A DNA stretch of 64,000 nt, taken from Litchfieldella xinjiangensis. Its GTDB lineage: Bacteria; Pseudomonadota; Gammaproteobacteria; Pseudomonadales; Halomonadaceae. A program made the translations under genes and the position numbers. The notes under the pieces were generated by a model, which saw nothing but the letters and a program-made list of their open reading frames with translations, was not told the DNA's origin and made no database searches. The DNA lies in NCBI RefSeq assembly GCF_000759345.1, contig NZ_JPZL01000001.1:1240001-1304000 (forward strand). The letters run 5' to 3'. Shown piece after piece: positions 46,403-57,299 of this stretch (positions are counted from its first letter, which is position 1; each line of letters starts with the position of its first letter).

Positions 46403-48262
46403 TTATTCGTCGAGGAACGAGCGCAGAGGCTCGGACCGCGAAGGGTGACGCAGCTTGCGTAGCGCCTTGGCTTCGATCTGACGGATCCGCTCACGCGTTA
46501 CGTCGAACTGTTTACCGACCTCTTCCAGGGTATGGTCGGTATTCATGTCGATGCCGAAGCGCATGCGCAGCACCTTCGCTTCACGCGCCGTCAGGCCGCC
46601 CAGCACGTTGCGCGTCGCTTCGATCAGACCTTCACCGGTCGCCGAATCGATCGGTAGCAGTATGCTGCCATCCTCGATGAAATCACCCAGGTGCGAATCA
46701 TCATCGTCACCAATGGGCGTCTCCATGGAGATCGGCTCCTTGGCGATTTTGAGCACCTTGCGCACCTTGTCCTCAGGCATCTCGAGACGCTCGCCCAACT
46801 CTTCAGGCGTCGGCTCGCGACCCATCTCCTGAAGCATCTGCCGCGACACGCGGTTGAGCTTGTTGATGGTCTCGATCATGTGGACCGGAATACGGATGGT
46901 ACGCGCCTGGTCGGCAATCGACCGGGTGATCGCCTGACGAATCCACCACGTGGCATAGGTCGAGAATTTATAACCGCGACGGTATTCGAACTTGTCGACC
47001 GCCTTCATCAGGCCGATATTGCCTTCCTGAATCAGGTCCAGGAACTGCAGCCCGCGATTGGTGTACTTCTTGGCAATCGAGATAACCAGGCGCAGGTTGG
47101 CCTCGACCATCTCCTTCTTGGCCCGACGCGCCTTGGCTTCACCGATCGAGAGGCGACGGTTGACTTCCTTGAGCTCCGTCACGTCAAGCTGCACCATCTC
47201 CTCTTCGAAGGCGATCTTGCGCTGGGCACGGGCGATATCACTACGGAACGGCTCGAGACGGTCGCGATAACGCGCGTTCTTCTCCAGGAATTCTTCCATC
47301 CAGTCGGCCCGGGACTCGTTCCCCGGGAACGACTTGATGAAGGTCTTGCGCGGTACTTTCCCCCGCTTGACGAAGACCTGCATGATGACCTTTTCCTGCT
47401 CACGCACCTGCTCGACACTGATGCGCACCTGACCCACCAGACGCTCGAAGTGCTTCGGCACCAGCTTGATCGGCGAGAACAACTCGGCAAGGCGCGCCTG
47501 CTGCTCCTGGGACGCCGGCGCACTGCGACCGTGCTTGGCAATGGCGGCCTTGGTCAGCTCGTTCTGCTCACGAATCTGCTCGAAACGTGCGCGGGCCTCT
47601 TCGGGGTCTGGGCCGCCTTCATTCGAGGAGGTGTCGTCTTCGTCGCTGTCGTCATCCTCATCGCTGCCGTCGGTATCGTCACCCAACTCGGCCTCGGGCT
47701 GAGGCTCGGGCTCTTCGGCCTCGGCCACGCCGGGAATACCCTCGTCAGGATCGATGAAACCGGAGAACAGATCGGACAGCCGGCCTGGTGCCTCCTCGTC
47801 CTGGGTGGCATCGTAAGCGTCCAGAATCGAGTCGACCGCGCCTGGCAGGTAGGCCAGCGAGGACATGACCTCACGGGTGCCTTCCTCGATGCGCTTGGCG
47901 ATCTCGATCTCGCCCTCACGGGTCAACAGCTCCACCGTCCCCATCTCGCGCATGTACATGCGTACCGGGTCCGTGGTGCGGCCGACATCGCTCTCCACGG
48001 CTGCCAAGGCAGCCACGGCTTCTTCCGCGGCATGCTCATCGGTGGAGTGATCGGACATCATCAACGTATCTTCATCGGGCGCCACTTCAACGACACTGAT
48101 GCCCATGTCGTTGATCATGCCGATGATGTCTTCCACCTGATCCGGATCGGCGATATCCTCAGGAAGATGATCGTTGACCTCGGCATAGGTCAGGTAACCC
48201 TGTTCCTTGCCGCGCGCGATCAACTCCTTCAGACGCGACTGCTGCTGCGCATTTCCAGCCAT
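46403..48262 (-). CDS. rpoD: RNA polymerase sigma-70 factor RpoD
   Basis: The 619-residue primary sigma factor. Region 1.1 occupies about 1-80, region 1.2 includes [16 protein letters not shown], the non-conserved region about 130-370 contains a very acidic stretch of Asp, Glu and Ser (about 180-225), regions 2.1-2.4 include [20 protein letters not shown] and [20 protein letters not shown], and region 4.2 ends with [20 protein letters not shown]. It is the third gene of rpsU-dnaG-rpoD. A plausible own promoter (TTGGCT, 17 bases, TACAAC) lies just upstream near 48310. Confidence 0.98.
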   Translation of the reverse strand: MAGNAQQQSRLKELIARGKEQGYLTYAEVNDHLPEDIADPDQVEDIIGMINDMGISVVEVAPDEDTLMMSDHSTDEHAAEEAVAALAAVESDVGRTTDPVRMYMREMGTVELLTREGEIEIAKRIEEGTREVMSSLAYLPGAVDSILDAYDATQDEEAPGRLSDLFSGFIDPDEGIPGVAEAEEPEPQPEAELGDDTDGSDEDDDSDEDDTSSNEGGPDPEEARARFEQIREQNELTKAAIAKHGRSAPASQEQQARLAELFSPIKLVPKHFERLVGQVRISVEQVREQEKVIMQVFVKRGKVPRKTFIKSFPGNESRADWMEEFLEKNARYRDRLEPFRSDIARAQRKIAFEEEMVQLDVTELKEVNRRLSIGEAKARRAKKEMVEANLRLVISIAKKYTNRGLQFLDLIQEGNIGLMKAVDKFEYRRGYKFSTYATWWIRQAITRSIADQARTIRIPVHMIETINKLNRVSRQMLQEMGREPTPEELGERLEMPEDKVRKVLKIAKEPISMETPIGDDDDSHLGDFIEDGSILLPIDSATGEGLIEATRNVLGGLTAREAKVLRMRFGIDMNTDHTLEEVGKQFDVTRERIRQIEAKALRKLRHPSRSEPLRSFLDE

Positions 48263-48508
48263 AGAAACCCTATCTCGACGAAGAAGAATGAAGCACCCAA
48301 GCGTTGTAGGCGGAAAAAATCACTAAGCCAATAAGTATAGCGGCTTACTGCACTCATCCGCCAGCGCGCCCACTTGCGCCGACGCTCAGGTGTGTTAGCT
48401 TGTTCGGTTAGTCTCGCGTCCGGGTAGTTGAACGTATGCTCGTAAGATGGTGCTGAAAAGCAGCATTTCAACCCGAGGCGATGTCGTTTAGGCGAGTCCT
48501 TCGCCCAA

Positions 48509-50353
48509 TTACCGGCTGCGCTGTGCGAGCAACTCCATCAGCCGCTGACGCTCTTCCTTCGATAGCCGCTCGCCCGCCGATTGCCGGGCCAGCAACGTGG
48601 CAATTTCACTTTCCGATCCCTGGCGACGAAGCGGTGCCTGCAAACGGCTGACCAACCCTTCAAGCTCGGTGGCACGCGCCTCTCTTGGAATCAACAACTC
48701 CCGCCGGGCCAGCTCTGCCAGGCGCTGCCCTTCCGGCCGGCCATGGAAATGCGCCAGCAGAACCTGCGGACTACGGTAGCCACCGGCACGCAGCAGGCGA
48801 ACCACCTCGGCGCAGAGCACACCGTCGCCGTCATCGGCCGGGCACCATTCCAGCGTCTCGGGCAACTGCTCGACCAGACGCGGCTCGTGTACCAGTAACT
48901 GCAAGGTGCGCCCCGCCAGGCTCAGCGACGAACCCTGACGCATCCCCGGTCGTTCACTTGGCCCGGGTGTCGAGGCAATCGACGGCCTCTCCTCGGCTCC
49001 GCGCGCGCCCTGTGCTCCCTGCTGAGAACCCGGCACTGGGCGAGGCTCCGCGGGGGCCAGCAGGGCCTCGAAGCGAGCCTGGTCGACCCCGCTTCGTCTG
49101 GCCAGCTCCGACAACAACATCGATTTGAGCACGCCATCAGGCATGCGTTGCAGCGCGCCGAGTATATGGCTGGCGAAGCGCTCCCGATCCTCGATCCTGG
49201 CCAGGTCGCGACCGAGGGCCGCCTGCTCGAAAAGAAACTCGGACAAGGGGCTTGCACAGGTGACGCGGTCCTGAAAAGCCTCCGTACCCTCGCGCCGCAC
49301 CAACGTGTCCGGATCCTCGCCTTCAGGCAGAAACAAGAAACGTGCCTGACGACCATCGATCATCAAGGGTAGTACGGTTTCCAGCGCCCGGCTCGCTGCC
49401 TGACGCCCGGCGCGATCGCCATCGAAGCAGAACACCACCTCACCGACCAGGCGAAACAGCCGCGTCAGGTGCTCTTCGCTGGTCGACGTACCCAAGGTGG
49501 CGACCGCATTACGTATACCGAACTGGGCCAGCGCCACGACGTCCATATACCCTTCGACGATGAGTACGCGCTCAAGCTGCCGGTTGGCCTGGCGAGCCTC
49601 AAAGAGCCCGTATAACTCGCGCCCCTTATGGAAGACCGGCGACTCCGGTGAATTCAGGTACTTGGGCTTGGCATCGCCCAGCACCCGGCCACCAAAGGCA
49701 ATGGTTCGGCCCTTGAAGTCGCGAATCGGAAACATCACCCGATCGCGAAACCGATCATAGGTGCGCCCGCTGTCTTCACGCTGAACCAGTAGCCCGTACT
49801 CGACCTGCACGGCTTCGGCAACGCCTCGCTCACTGAGATGCCGTTTCAAGGCCTCCCAATCGTTCGGGGCAAACCCGATACCGAAGTCATTGATGATATC
49901 GGCAGACAAGCCGCGCTTCTTGAGGTAGTCGCGCGCCGCATCGGCCCCGCCCATCCTCAGACGCTCACGAAAGAAGCTGGCCGCCAGCTCGAGAAGATTG
50001 ACGCCTTCCTGACGCTTGCGCTCCCTGGCCTGGGCCTGAGGGTCGTCCGCGCCTTCACGCGGCACCTCCATTCCCTGTCGCGACGCCAACTGCTCGACGG
50101 CTTCGGGAAAGCGCAGGTTGTCGTACTCCATGAGAAAGCGCAGCGCATTACCGTGGGCACCGCAGCCGAAGCAATGATAGAACTGCTTATCCTGACTGAC
50201 GGTGAACGAGGGCGACTTTTCCTGGTGGAAGGGGCACAGGCCTGAATAGTTGCGTCCGCTTTTCTTGAGCGTTACGCGCTCTCCAACGACCTCGACCACG
50301 TCGACCCGGGCGAGCAGATCATCAATGAAGCGTTGCGGGATCTGACCGGCCAT
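48509..50353 (-). CDS. dnaG: DNA primase DnaG
   Basis: A 614-residue primase. The zinc site is CPFHQEKSPSF with YHCFGCGAHGNA; the TOPRIM core has VLIVEGYMDVVALA and FCFDGDRAGR; the C-terminal part binds DnaB. The start at 50353 gives MAGQIPQRFIDDLLAR, the usual beginning; the frame to 50413 runs through the intercistronic hairpin. It is the middle gene of the rpsU-dnaG-rpoD operon. Confidence 0.98.
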   Translation of the reverse strand: MAGQIPQRFIDDLLARVDVVEVVGERVTLKKSGRNYSGLCPFHQEKSPSFTVSQDKQFYHCFGCGAHGNALRFLMEYDNLRFPEAVEQLASRQGMEVPREGADDPQAQARERKRQEGVNLLELAASFFRERLRMGGADAARDYLKKRGLSADIINDFGIGFAPNDWEALKRHLSERGVAEAVQVEYGLLVQREDSGRTYDRFRDRVMFPIRDFKGRTIAFGGRVLGDAKPKYLNSPESPVFHKGRELYGLFEARQANRQLERVLIVEGYMDVVALAQFGIRNAVATLGTSTSEEHLTRLFRLVGEVVFCFDGDRAGRQAASRALETVLPLMIDGRQARFLFLPEGEDPDTLVRREGTEAFQDRVTCASPLSEFLFEQAALGRDLARIEDRERFASHILGALQRMPDGVLKSMLLSELARRSGVDQARFEALLAPAEPRPVPGSQQGAQGARGAEERPSIASTPGPSERPGMRQGSSLSLAGRTLQLLVHEPRLVEQLPETLEWCPADDGDGVLCAEVVRLLRAGGYRSPQVLLAHFHGRPEGQRLAELARRELLIPREARATELEGLVSRLQAPLRRQGSESEIATLLARQSAGERLSKEERQRLMELLAQRSR

Positions 50354-50411
50354 AGGCGGCGAAGCGTCCTGACGGAAACGAGAAAGACAAAGGAGCTGGA
50401 GACGAAAACAC

Positions 50412-50437
50412 AAGCGGCCACCGTGAGGCGGCCGCTT
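50412..50437 (-). terminator. Attenuator/terminator between rpsU and dnaG
   Basis: A stem AAGCGGCC/GGCCGCTT with a ten-base loop and GTGTTTT on the minus strand. A partial terminator at this place is a known feature of this operon, allowing rpsU to be made in excess. Confidence 0.8.
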
Positions 50438-50487
50438 GGCATCCCTCTAGAGACGACTGGGCTACGCCCGGTCACCTCTCGTACGGA

Positions 50488-50703
50488 TCAATACAACCGT
50501 TCGAAACGCTTACGCTCACGCTGCAACTTCTTGGCGTGACGCTTCACGGCCGCGGCTGCCTTGCGCTTGCGCTCTGCAGTCGGCTTCTCGTAGTGCTCGC
50601 GACGACGCACTTCGGAGAGAACACCGGCTTTTTCACAGGAACGCTTGAAGCGACGCAGCGCGACGTCAAACGGCTCGTTATCACGTACTTTGACAGAAGG
50701 CAT
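50488..50703 (-). CDS. rpsU: 30S ribosomal protein S21
   Basis: A 71-residue, strongly basic ribosomal protein: [19 protein letters not shown], then [20 protein letters not shown] and a Lys/Arg-rich end. GGTGAG precedes the ATG at 50703. First gene of the operon with dnaG and rpoD; a longer frame to 50964 is not supported. Confidence 0.98.
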   Translation of the reverse strand: MPSVKVRDNEPFDVALRRFKRSCEKAGVLSEVRRREHYEKPTAERKRKAAAAVKRHAKKLQRERKRFERLY

Positions 50704-50962
50704 TAAGCACTCACCTACCTTAAATTCTTGAGTTCGGTTGAACGTACACCCTTGCGGGTCCGACAGCGACGCGCCATGACGCTTGGCATGACCATCACGA
50801 AGCGAAAAAGCGGAATACGAGAGGACCCTGGATGCACGACCCAGTATTACAGCGCAGAGCATTTTAGTCCTGGATGCCTCCCTTTGCAAACCCCGGCCTG
50901 CCAAGGTCGACCCAAAGAGGCTAGAATGGCCGGCCAACGGCAAGCCTATCGGATGACATACC

Positions 50963-51997
50963 ATGCGCGTACTGGGTATCGAGACGTCCTGCGACGAGAC
51001 CGGCGTCGCCGTCTATGACACGCAAGCCGGCCTGCTGGCCGACACCCTCTACAGTCAGGTCGACATGCACGCGGCCTATGGCGGCGTCGTGCCCGAGCTG
51101 GCCTCGCGGGACCATACCCGCAAACTACTGCCGTTGATCCAGACCACGCTGGACGATGCCGGCCTGGGGCGCAACGATCTCGACGGCATTGCCTACACTG
51201 CCGGGCCCGGCCTGGTCGGCGCCCTGATGGTCGGTGCCGCAACGGCCCATGGCATGGCCCATGCACTGGGTATCCCGGTGCTCGGCGTGCACCACATGGA
51301 AGGCCATCTGCTGGCTCCCATGCTCGAGGAGACAGCGCCGGCCTTCCCGTTCGTGGCGCTGCTGGTGTCGGGGGGCCACACTCAGCTGGTCGAGGTGAAA
51401 GGGCTGGGGCACTATCGCCTGCTCGGCGAATCGGTGGACGATGCTGCCGGCGAAGCCTTCGACAAGACCGCCAAGATGCTCGGGCTTTCCTACCCCGGCG
51501 GCCCGGCCGTGGCACGCCTTGCCGAGCAGGGCGACACCGCACGCTTTCGTTTCCCCCGGCCCATGACCGATCGCCCGGGGCTCGATTTCAGTTTTTCGGG
51601 ACTCAAGACGCATACCCTGACTACGGCCAACGCCTTGCGCGAAGCCGGGGAACTCGACGATACGGGGCGCGCCGACATTGCCCGCGCCTTCGAGGATGCC
51701 GTGGTCGATACCCTGGTGATCAAATGTCGCCGAGCGCTGGAACAGACGGGCCTGACGCGGTTGGTGGTTGCCGGCGGGGTCAGCGCCAATGTGCGGCTGC
51801 GTGAGCGTCTGGACACCGAGATCGCCCGACGGGGAGGCCAGACGTTCTATCCGCGCGGCCGCTTCTGCACCGACAATGGTGCCATGATCGCCTATGTCGG
51901 CGCGCAGCGGCTCGCCGCAGGCGAACGCGACACGGGAACCATGCATGCCGTTCCCCGCTGGCCGCTGGCCGATCTTGCGCCCCCCGACGCCTCCTGA
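50963..51997 (+). CDS. tsaD: tRNA N6-adenosine threonylcarbamoyltransferase TsaD
   Basis: A 344-residue ASKHA-fold enzyme that transfers threonylcarbamoyl to A37 of tRNAs reading ANN codons. Metal ligands are in HHMEGHLLA and the Asp of [20 protein letters not shown] at the start and VSGGHTQLV are signature segments. It is divergent from rpsU, with a 259-base gap between them. Confidence 0.97.
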   Translation: MRVLGIETSCDETGVAVYDTQAGLLADTLYSQVDMHAAYGGVVPELASRDHTRKLLPLIQTTLDDAGLGRNDLDGIAYTAGPGLVGALMVGAATAHGMAHALGIPVLGVHHMEGHLLAPMLEETAPAFPFVALLVSGGHTQLVEVKGLGHYRLLGESVDDAAGEAFDKTAKMLGLSYPGGPAVARLAEQGDTARFRFPRPMTDRPGLDFSFSGLKTHTLTTANALREAGELDDTGRADIARAFEDAVVDTLVIKCRRALEQTGLTRLVVAGGVSANVRLRERLDTEIARRGGQTFYPRGRFCTDNGAMIAYVGAQRLAAGERDTGTMHAVPRWPLADLAPPDAS

Positions 51998-52001
51998 CGC
52001 G

Positions 52002-52619
52002 TCAAGACGTTTTGCGACGTTGCCGCCGGCCCCGCTCCTTTCTGTTCCGCCCCAAGCGGCGAATGTTCCATACATGTCGCGTCAGCACCAGCAGGGCAAA
52101 GGCCACGATCACCCACACGAAATCGGGGGCCAGCCAGTGACTGACAAGGGGCGCCAGGGTGGCGCTGGTCAGGGAGGCGATAGCCGCCGAGCGACGCCAG
52201 GCAGCCACTAGCCCCCACCAGGCGGCACATGCCAGCGCAACACCGGGAGTCATGATCAACAGCACGCCGAAGGCACTGGCGACGGCCTTGCCGCCACGCA
52301 GGCGATGCCACACCGGATAGCTATGCCCCAACAGGACGCCCAGCCCCACCAGCCCCTGCAACCACGTCGGCAGCGCAAGCGTCTTGGCCAGCCACATCGC
52401 CGGCATGCCCTTGGCGGCATCGATGAACAACGTGGGCAGCGCCAGGCGGGGACCATAGACGCGCAGCACGTTGGAGAACCCCGGGTTATGCGAGCCGGCG
52501 AAACGGGGATCGCGCACCCCGGCCAGCCGACAGACCGTCAACGCACCCAGCCATGAGCCACTGAGATACCCCAGCAGCAGCAGGGTAACGGCCGTAAACC
52601 ATAAGGAAAGGGAAGGCAT
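52002..52619 (-). CDS. plsY: Glycerol-3-phosphate acyltransferase PlsY
   Basis: A 205-residue inner-membrane enzyme that transfers acyl groups from acyl-phosphate to glycerol-3-phosphate, starting phospholipid synthesis. About six hydrophobic segments are seen. Family motifs: GSHNPGFSNVLR, DAAKGMPA, and GHSYPVWHRLRGGKAVAS, where the usual GGKGVAT is altered. A basic tail ends the protein. I use the ATG at 52619, which opens MPSLSLWFTAVTLLLLGYLSG; the longer frame adds 41 unrelated residues. Confidence 0.92.
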   Translation of the reverse strand: MPSLSLWFTAVTLLLLGYLSGSWLGALTVCRLAGVRDPRFAGSHNPGFSNVLRVYGPRLALPTLFIDAAKGMPAMWLAKTLALPTWLQGLVGLGVLLGHSYPVWHRLRGGKAVASAFGVLLIMTPGVALACAAWWGLVAAWRRSAAIASLTSATLAPLVSHWLAPDFVWVIVAFALLVLTRHVWNIRRLGRNRKERGRRQRRKTS

Positions 52620-52790
52620 GGCGCGCTCGCAGAGACTCCGCTGATTCAAGGATTCTGCCAGCCCAAGCGACACGGGGATAGCCAAGGAGGCGGTCCTGTT
52701 CCTATCGTCCTGGCACCGGGTACCGTACAATCGCCCTTTCATTCAGGACACTAGCCGCTCCTGCAGAGGCTAGCCATTAGGGAAGTCGAC

Positions 52791-53144
52791 ATGGATCGCG
52801 TGCTGATCGAATCATTGGCCGTGGATACGGTCATCGGCGTCTACGACTGGGAACGGCAGATCCAGCAGCGCTTGCTTCTGGATCTCGAACTGGGTACCGA
52901 CATCCGTGCCGCCGCTCGTGACGACGATTTGACGCTGGCGCTCGACTATGCTGCGATCAGCGAGCGTATTGCCGGCTTCGCCGCAGACAGTCACTACCAG
53001 CTGGTGGAAACGTTCGCCGAGCGTCTTGCCGAGACCCTGCGTGACGAGTACGCCATCGCCTGGCTGCGCCTGACGGTGCGCAAGCCCGGCGCCGTTGCCG
53101 CCGCATCCACGGTGGGTGTTCGCATCGAGCGGGGAGAGCGTTGA
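52791..53144 (+). CDS. folB: Dihydroneopterin aldolase FolB
   Basis: A 117-residue enzyme of folate synthesis that cleaves dihydroneopterin to hydroxymethyl-dihydropterin. GVYDWERQ carries the pterin-binding Glu region and VRKPGAV the catalytic Lys. AGGGAAG precedes the ATG. Its stop overlaps the folK start (TGATG). Confidence 0.95.
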   Translation: MDRVLIESLAVDTVIGVYDWERQIQQRLLLDLELGTDIRAAARDDDLTLALDYAAISERIAGFAADSHYQLVETFAERLAETLRDEYAIAWLRLTVRKPGAVAAASTVGVRIERGER

Positions 53145-53665
53145 TGACACAAGTGGCCGTCAGTATCGGCAGCAATATCCAGCGTGAGCACCACGTCCGG
53201 GTTTGCCTGGATGCCCTGCACGCCGACTTCGGGGAGTTGCGTCTGTCGCGGGTCTTCGAAAGCGAGCCCGTCGGATTCGAGGATGGCCGCAACTTCCTCA
53301 ATCTCGTTGCGGTGTTCGATAGCGACTGGTCGGTCGGCGAACTCCAGGCGTGGTGCAAGCGGCTCGAACGTGCCAATGGGCGGCGCGACAACAGCCCCAA
53401 GTTCAGTCCGCGCACCCTGGACATCGACCTGCTGACGGTGGGCGATGCCTGCGGCACCATCGATGGCGTCGCCCTGCCGCGCGACGAGATTACCCACCAC
53501 GCCTTCGTGCTGCAGCCCTTGGCAGAACTACTCCCCGACAACCGCCACCCCGCGCTGAATATCTCGTATGCCACGCTATGGGCGGAATTTCCCCCTGATG
53601 CCCAGCAACTCCTGTGGCCGGTGGATTTCGTGTGGCAAGGGCGACTCATCTCCCGGGCCGACTGA
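53144..53665 (+). CDS. folK: Hydroxymethyl-dihydropterin pyrophosphokinase FolK
   Basis: A 173-residue kinase acting after FolB. It begins VAVSIGSNIQREHH; the signature is SPRTLDIDLLTVG, and ITHHAFVLQPLAEL closes the active site. Translation is coupled to folB by TGATG. It is convergent with cca, leaving one base between the two stops. Confidence 0.95.
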   Translation: MTQVAVSIGSNIQREHHVRVCLDALHADFGELRLSRVFESEPVGFEDGRNFLNLVAVFDSDWSVGELQAWCKRLERANGRRDNSPKFSPRTLDIDLLTVGDACGTIDGVALPRDEITHHAFVLQPLAELLPDNRHPALNISYATLWAEFPPDAQQLLWPVDFVWQGRLISRAD

Positions 53666-53666
53666 A

Positions 53667-54818
53667 TCACCTATTGGGCGAGCCCGGTGCCAGTGCAGCA
53701 TCGATGGCTTCCCGTCGGCGCCGCTGCATTTCATCGCCCAGCGCCTTGCCCTGAAACCCCTCGTCGACCAGATTGCGCGGCAGGATCTGTGACGCCAGCC
53801 GCCACGCCAAACAGACATCCTCGGCCAGTGCAGGCCGCTCCAGGCTGAGCAGCGACAAAAGCGGCGATACTCGCTCAGGTCGCCGCCAGGCATCGATCGC
53901 GTTCAACCACGCCAGTATGCGCTCCCCCCCGATCGGCTCCACCTCAGCTTGCTTCCATAATGCGCGCGTCAACGCCGCCTGACGAACGCGATCGGCGTAG
54001 GCACGCGGAACGCGCAAGCGCTCACCGAGATGGTCGCGTTTCTGGGCATCCAACGCTTCGCAGAGTCGGGCCCAACGCCAATGGCGCCAATGCTCATTCT
54101 CTTCGGGGAGACGATCCAGGCGAGCCAACGCCGCCTCTAGCGCGCAGCTATCCCCAGCCAGTTCGGGCATGATGACCGCCAGGGCGCCGCATTCGCTGAG
54201 GGCCCGAAAATAAGCTTGCGGGTAGGGTTCGCCCAAGGCCTTCTCGGTCTCGACCCAAATGCGCTCGGCTACCAGATGGGCCATCTCGCCGCTCTCCACC
54301 AGCCGACACATCAGCGCATGCGTTTCCTCGGCAATCGCAAAGCCCAGCCCTTGATAGCGGGCCAGAAACCGGGCCGTGCGCAATACCCGCAGCGGATCCT
54401 CGACGAACGCCGGCGAGACATGCCGAAGCAACCGTCGTTCGAGATCCCGTTCACCCCCGTAGGGATCGACAAGATTGCCGTCACGATCCTCGGCCATGGC
54501 ATTGATGGTCAGGTCACGTCGTTCGAGATCCTCTTCCAGCGTCACGTCAGGGCTGGCATGTACCTCGAAGCCGGTATAGCCGTGACCCTGCTTGCGCTCG
54601 GTACGCGCCAGCGCGTATTCCTCGTGTGTCTCGGGGTGCAGGAAGACCGGGAAGTCTCGCCCCACGGGCTTAAAGCCGCGCGCACGCATCGTTTCCGGCG
54701 TGGCGCCCACGACCACCCAGTCGTTGTCGTAGACCGGCCAACCAAGGCGAGCGTCGCGCACGGCGCCGCCGACGCGATAGACCTCAAGCCCGGCCAGGCG
54801 AGGATCGCGCTCAGTCAT
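53667..54818 (-). CDS. cca: tRNA CCA nucleotidyltransferase, lacking an active HD domain
   Basis: A 383-residue class II enzyme that adds or repairs the CCA end of tRNAs. The head has [11 protein letters not shown] and YDNDWVVVG with the catalytic acids; [27 protein letters not shown] and [16 protein letters not shown] follow. The usual HD phosphohydrolase motif HDxGK of longer gammaproteobacterial forms is not found in the C-terminal half, so the additional phosphatase activity is probably absent. Its start overlaps the glpE end by 8 bases. Confidence 0.95.
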   Translation of the reverse strand: MTERDPRLAGLEVYRVGGAVRDARLGWPVYDNDWVVVGATPETMRARGFKPVGRDFPVFLHPETHEEYALARTERKQGHGYTGFEVHASPDVTLEEDLERRDLTINAMAEDRDGNLVDPYGGERDLERRLLRHVSPAFVEDPLRVLRTARFLARYQGLGFAIAEETHALMCRLVESGEMAHLVAERIWVETEKALGEPYPQAYFRALSECGALAVIMPELAGDSCALEAALARLDRLPEENEHWRHWRWARLCEALDAQKRDHLGERLRVPRAYADRVRQAALTRALWKQAEVEPIGGERILAWLNAIDAWRRPERVSPLLSLLSLERPALAEDVCLAWRLASQILPRNLVDEGFQGKALGDEMQRRRREAIDAALAPGSPNR

Positions 54819-55155
54819 GGCCGGTCGATGACGCGACCCGGGAGGGATGTTTCAACTGCCAGTCGGTGAATCCGCCGTCGAGACTGTAGACCTGGCGATA
54901 TCCCTGCCCGGCCAACCAGGCCGCAGCCTGTTGGCTGGAGTGGCCGTGATAGCAGACCACCACCAGCGGGCGGTCGTGCGGCGTCTCATCGAGCAGAGCG
55001 CCGACGCTGGCATTGTCCAGGTGCCGGCTTCCCGGGATATGGGCCTGTGCAAAGCTCAGTGGATCGCGAATGTCGAACAGCGCCACGCTGTCGTGACCAT
55101 CCAGCCAGGTGGCCAGGGTCGTGGCGTCGAGGGGATCGAATCCTTGGGTTGTCAT
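54811..55155 (-). CDS. glpE: Single-domain rhodanese, GlpE-type
   Basis: A 114-residue thiosulfate sulfurtransferase with the active Cys in VVCYHGHSS, the GlpE-type loop, and [18 protein letters not shown] at the start. AAGGAG lies before the ATG. It is upstream of and overlapping cca, and downstream of apaH by 48 bases. Confidence 0.92.
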   Translation of the reverse strand: MTTQGFDPLDATTLATWLDGHDSVALFDIRDPLSFAQAHIPGSRHLDNASVGALLDETPHDRPLVVVCYHGHSSQQAAAWLAGQGYRQVYSLDGGFTDWQLKHPSRVASSTGHD

Positions 55156-55203
55156 GTCACGCTCCTTGGGGTCGCCGATACAGGAAGTGCGCTGCAGTGT
55201 GAC

Positions 55204-56019
55204 TCAAGCCTGTGTGGCGTGTCGCGGCTCGTGAATGCGTTCGCCGGTCTCGAGATTGAGCGCTGTCAGCGTATTGCCCCAGACGCAGCCGGTATCGAGG
55301 GCCTCGACACGCACGCGGCTGCCGGGCGTATGACCTTCGAGCGCTGCCCAGTGGCCGAACAGGATATGCGGATCGTCCACCCGTTCGAAGGTGAACCAGG
55401 GGGCAAAACCGGAAGGTGAGGAGTCGAGACTCTCCTTGGCGGAAAACTCGAGGCGCCCCTGGGCATCGATGAAGCGCATGCGCGTGAAGGCATTGACGAT
55501 GAAGCGCAGCCTTCCGACACCGGCGAGGTCGTCGCGCCACAGATCGGGATCGTTACCGTACATGCGCTCGAGAAAGTCCCCGCCCTGTTCCCCGGTGAGG
55601 TGCTGCTCGATCTCGCGTGCCAGGAGCGTGGCCTGAGGTACCGTCCACTGCGGCAGCAAGCCGGCATGGGTCATGACCCATTCGTCCTGGGTGACCATCA
55701 GCGGCTGGGATTGCAGCCAATCGAGCAGGGGCTCGCGGTCGGGTGCATCGAGGATCGACTGCAGCGTATCGTTGCGCTTGAGGCGTGCCCCGCCCCGCGC
55801 CACGGCCAGCAGGTGAAGATCGTGATTGCCGAGTACGACCCGGGCGGCGTCACCCAGCGCCCACGTCTCGCGCAGGCATTCCAGCGAGCCGGGGCCGCGG
55901 TTGACCAGATCGCCGACCAGCCAGAGGCAATCCCGGCCCGGATCGAACGACAACTTGTCGAGTAACGCCACGAACTCCGCGTGGCAGCCTTGTAGGTCTC
56001 CGATGGCGTAACGGGCCAT
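55204..56019 (-). CDS. apaH: Diadenosine tetraphosphatase ApaH
   Basis: A 271-residue metallophosphatase that splits Ap4A symmetrically and decaps Np4-RNA. Metal-binding motifs are IGDLQGCHAEF, VGDLVNRGPGSLE and VLGNHDLHLLA; MTHAGLLPQW carries a further His. AAGGGAG precedes the ATG. It follows apaG by 29 bases in the conserved order rsmA-apaG-apaH. Confidence 0.97.
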   Translation of the reverse strand: MARYAIGDLQGCHAEFVALLDKLSFDPGRDCLWLVGDLVNRGPGSLECLRETWALGDAARVVLGNHDLHLLAVARGGARLKRNDTLQSILDAPDREPLLDWLQSQPLMVTQDEWVMTHAGLLPQWTVPQATLLAREIEQHLTGEQGGDFLERMYGNDPDLWRDDLAGVGRLRFIVNAFTRMRFIDAQGRLEFSAKESLDSSPSGFAPWFTFERVDDPHILFGHWAALEGHTPGSRVRVEALDTGCVWGNTLTALNLETGERIHEPRHATQA

Positions 56020-56048
56020 ATCACTCCCTTGATCGTGGGTTCTTGCGT

Positions 56049-56444
56049 TCAGTGCACCTGGTTGGGCCCCGCCAGTCGAAACGGCGCAATGGGTACGTCA
56101 AAGGCGCGCTGCGATGACGTATCGATGCAGGTATACGCCCCTTCCATGACCCCTACCGGACTTTCGAGCACGGCCCGGCTGGTATAGCGGAACGATTGGC
56201 CGGGGCCAATCAACGGCTGCTTGCCGACCACACCCTTGCCACGCACTTCCTGTACCTTGCCAGTGCCTTGGGTGATCTTCCAGTAACGCGCCAGCAGTTG
56301 AATACTGTGCGCTGTCGGGTTGTGGATGGTAATGGTATAGCTGAAAACGAAGCGCTGCTCGTCGGGCGCCGATTCCTCCTCGCGGTAGCAGGGCTTCACG
56401 TCGACCTCGACGACGGACACCGGATCCCGGGATGACTCACGCAT
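56049..56444 (-). CDS. apaG: ApaG protein
   Basis: A 131-residue single-domain protein with an immunoglobulin-like fold ([44 protein letters not shown]). Its biochemical function is unsettled. The ATG at 56444 overlaps the rsmA end by 8 bases; a GTG at 56450 is possible. Confidence 0.95.
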   Translation of the reverse strand: MRESSRDPVSVVEVDVKPCYREEESAPDEQRFVFSYTITIHNPTAHSIQLLARYWKITQGTGKVQEVRGKGVVGKQPLIGPGQSFRYTSRAVLESPVGVMEGAYTCIDTSSQRAFDVPIAPFRLAGPNQVH

Positions 56445-57243
56445 CGGCACGTTCCGCCATGTGGTTGGCGATCTTCACGAATTCCGCGACAGAGAGCGTC
56501 TGCGGACGGCGACCTGGGTCGATACCCAGTGCCTCGAGTTCATCGGCCTCGACCTGCCCTTTGAGGTTGTTGCGCAGCGTCTTGCGCCGCTGACCGAAGG
56601 CCTGGCGAACGAGCTCGAACAATAATCGCTCATCCGTCGCAGGATGCGGCGGCTCGGCATGCGGCACCAGGCGAACGATCGCCGAATCGACCTTGGGCCG
56701 CGGCACGAACGCTTCGGGCGGCACCACGAACAGCGAATCGACACGACAGCGATACTGGGCCATGACCGATAGACGCCCCCAGTCGGGTCCACCCGGAGCG
56801 GCGGCCAGGCGCTCGACTACTTCCTTCTGCAGCATGAAATGCATGTCGGCGATGGCATCGCCCGCCTCGAGCAGGTGAGCAATCAGCGGCGTGGAAATGT
56901 TGTAGGGCAGGTTACCGACCACCCTCAGCGCCGGGCCTTCACCCCTGAGTTCACGAAAGTCGACCTTGAGCGCGTCGCCCTCGTGAATAACGAAGCCGGG
57001 ATAGTTGAAGAACTGCACGCGTAGCCCGGGAATCAGGTCGCGGTCGAGCTCGATGACTTCCAGTTCTCCCGTTGCCTCCAGAAGCGGCTCGGTCAATGCG
57101 CCCTGGCCGGGGCCGATTTCCACCACCCGATCGCCGCTACGTGGCCCGATGGCACGCACGATACGCGAAATGATGCCCGGGTCGCGCAGGAAGTTCTGAC
57201 CGAAGCGCTTGCGGGCGCGATGCATCGGGGGTTGGGAAGCCAT
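56437..57243 (-). CDS. rsmA: 16S rRNA dimethyladenosine transferase RsmA
   Basis: A 268-residue methyltransferase (KsgA) that dimethylates two adjacent adenosines near the 3' end of 16S rRNA. It has [11 protein letters not shown] at the start, the SAM site [12 protein letters not shown], and the catalytic motif NLPYNIS. The order pdxA-rsmA-apaG-apaH is conserved. Confidence 0.97.
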   Translation of the reverse strand: MASQPPMHRARKRFGQNFLRDPGIISRIVRAIGPRSGDRVVEIGPGQGALTEPLLEATGELEVIELDRDLIPGLRVQFFNYPGFVIHEGDALKVDFRELRGEGPALRVVGNLPYNISTPLIAHLLEAGDAIADMHFMLQKEVVERLAAAPGGPDWGRLSVMAQYRCRVDSLFVVPPEAFVPRPKVDSAIVRLVPHAEPPHPATDERLLFELVRQAFGQRRKTLRNNLKGQVEADELEALGIDPGRRPQTLSVAEFVKIANHMAERADA

Positions 57244-57299
57244 TCAGGGAGCGATCCTTCTATTGATGTCAGCGGGGTGGCCCCGCGAAGGGCCCATGC

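Noticed and set aside
46691-48334. Plus-strand open frame of 547 codons antisense to rpoD
   Set aside because: It mirrors the GC-rich codons of rpoD, which is unmistakable on the other strand; no ribosome site or known domain.
50704-50964. Extension of the rpsU frame
   Set aside because: S21 has a fixed length of about 71 residues, starting at 50703.
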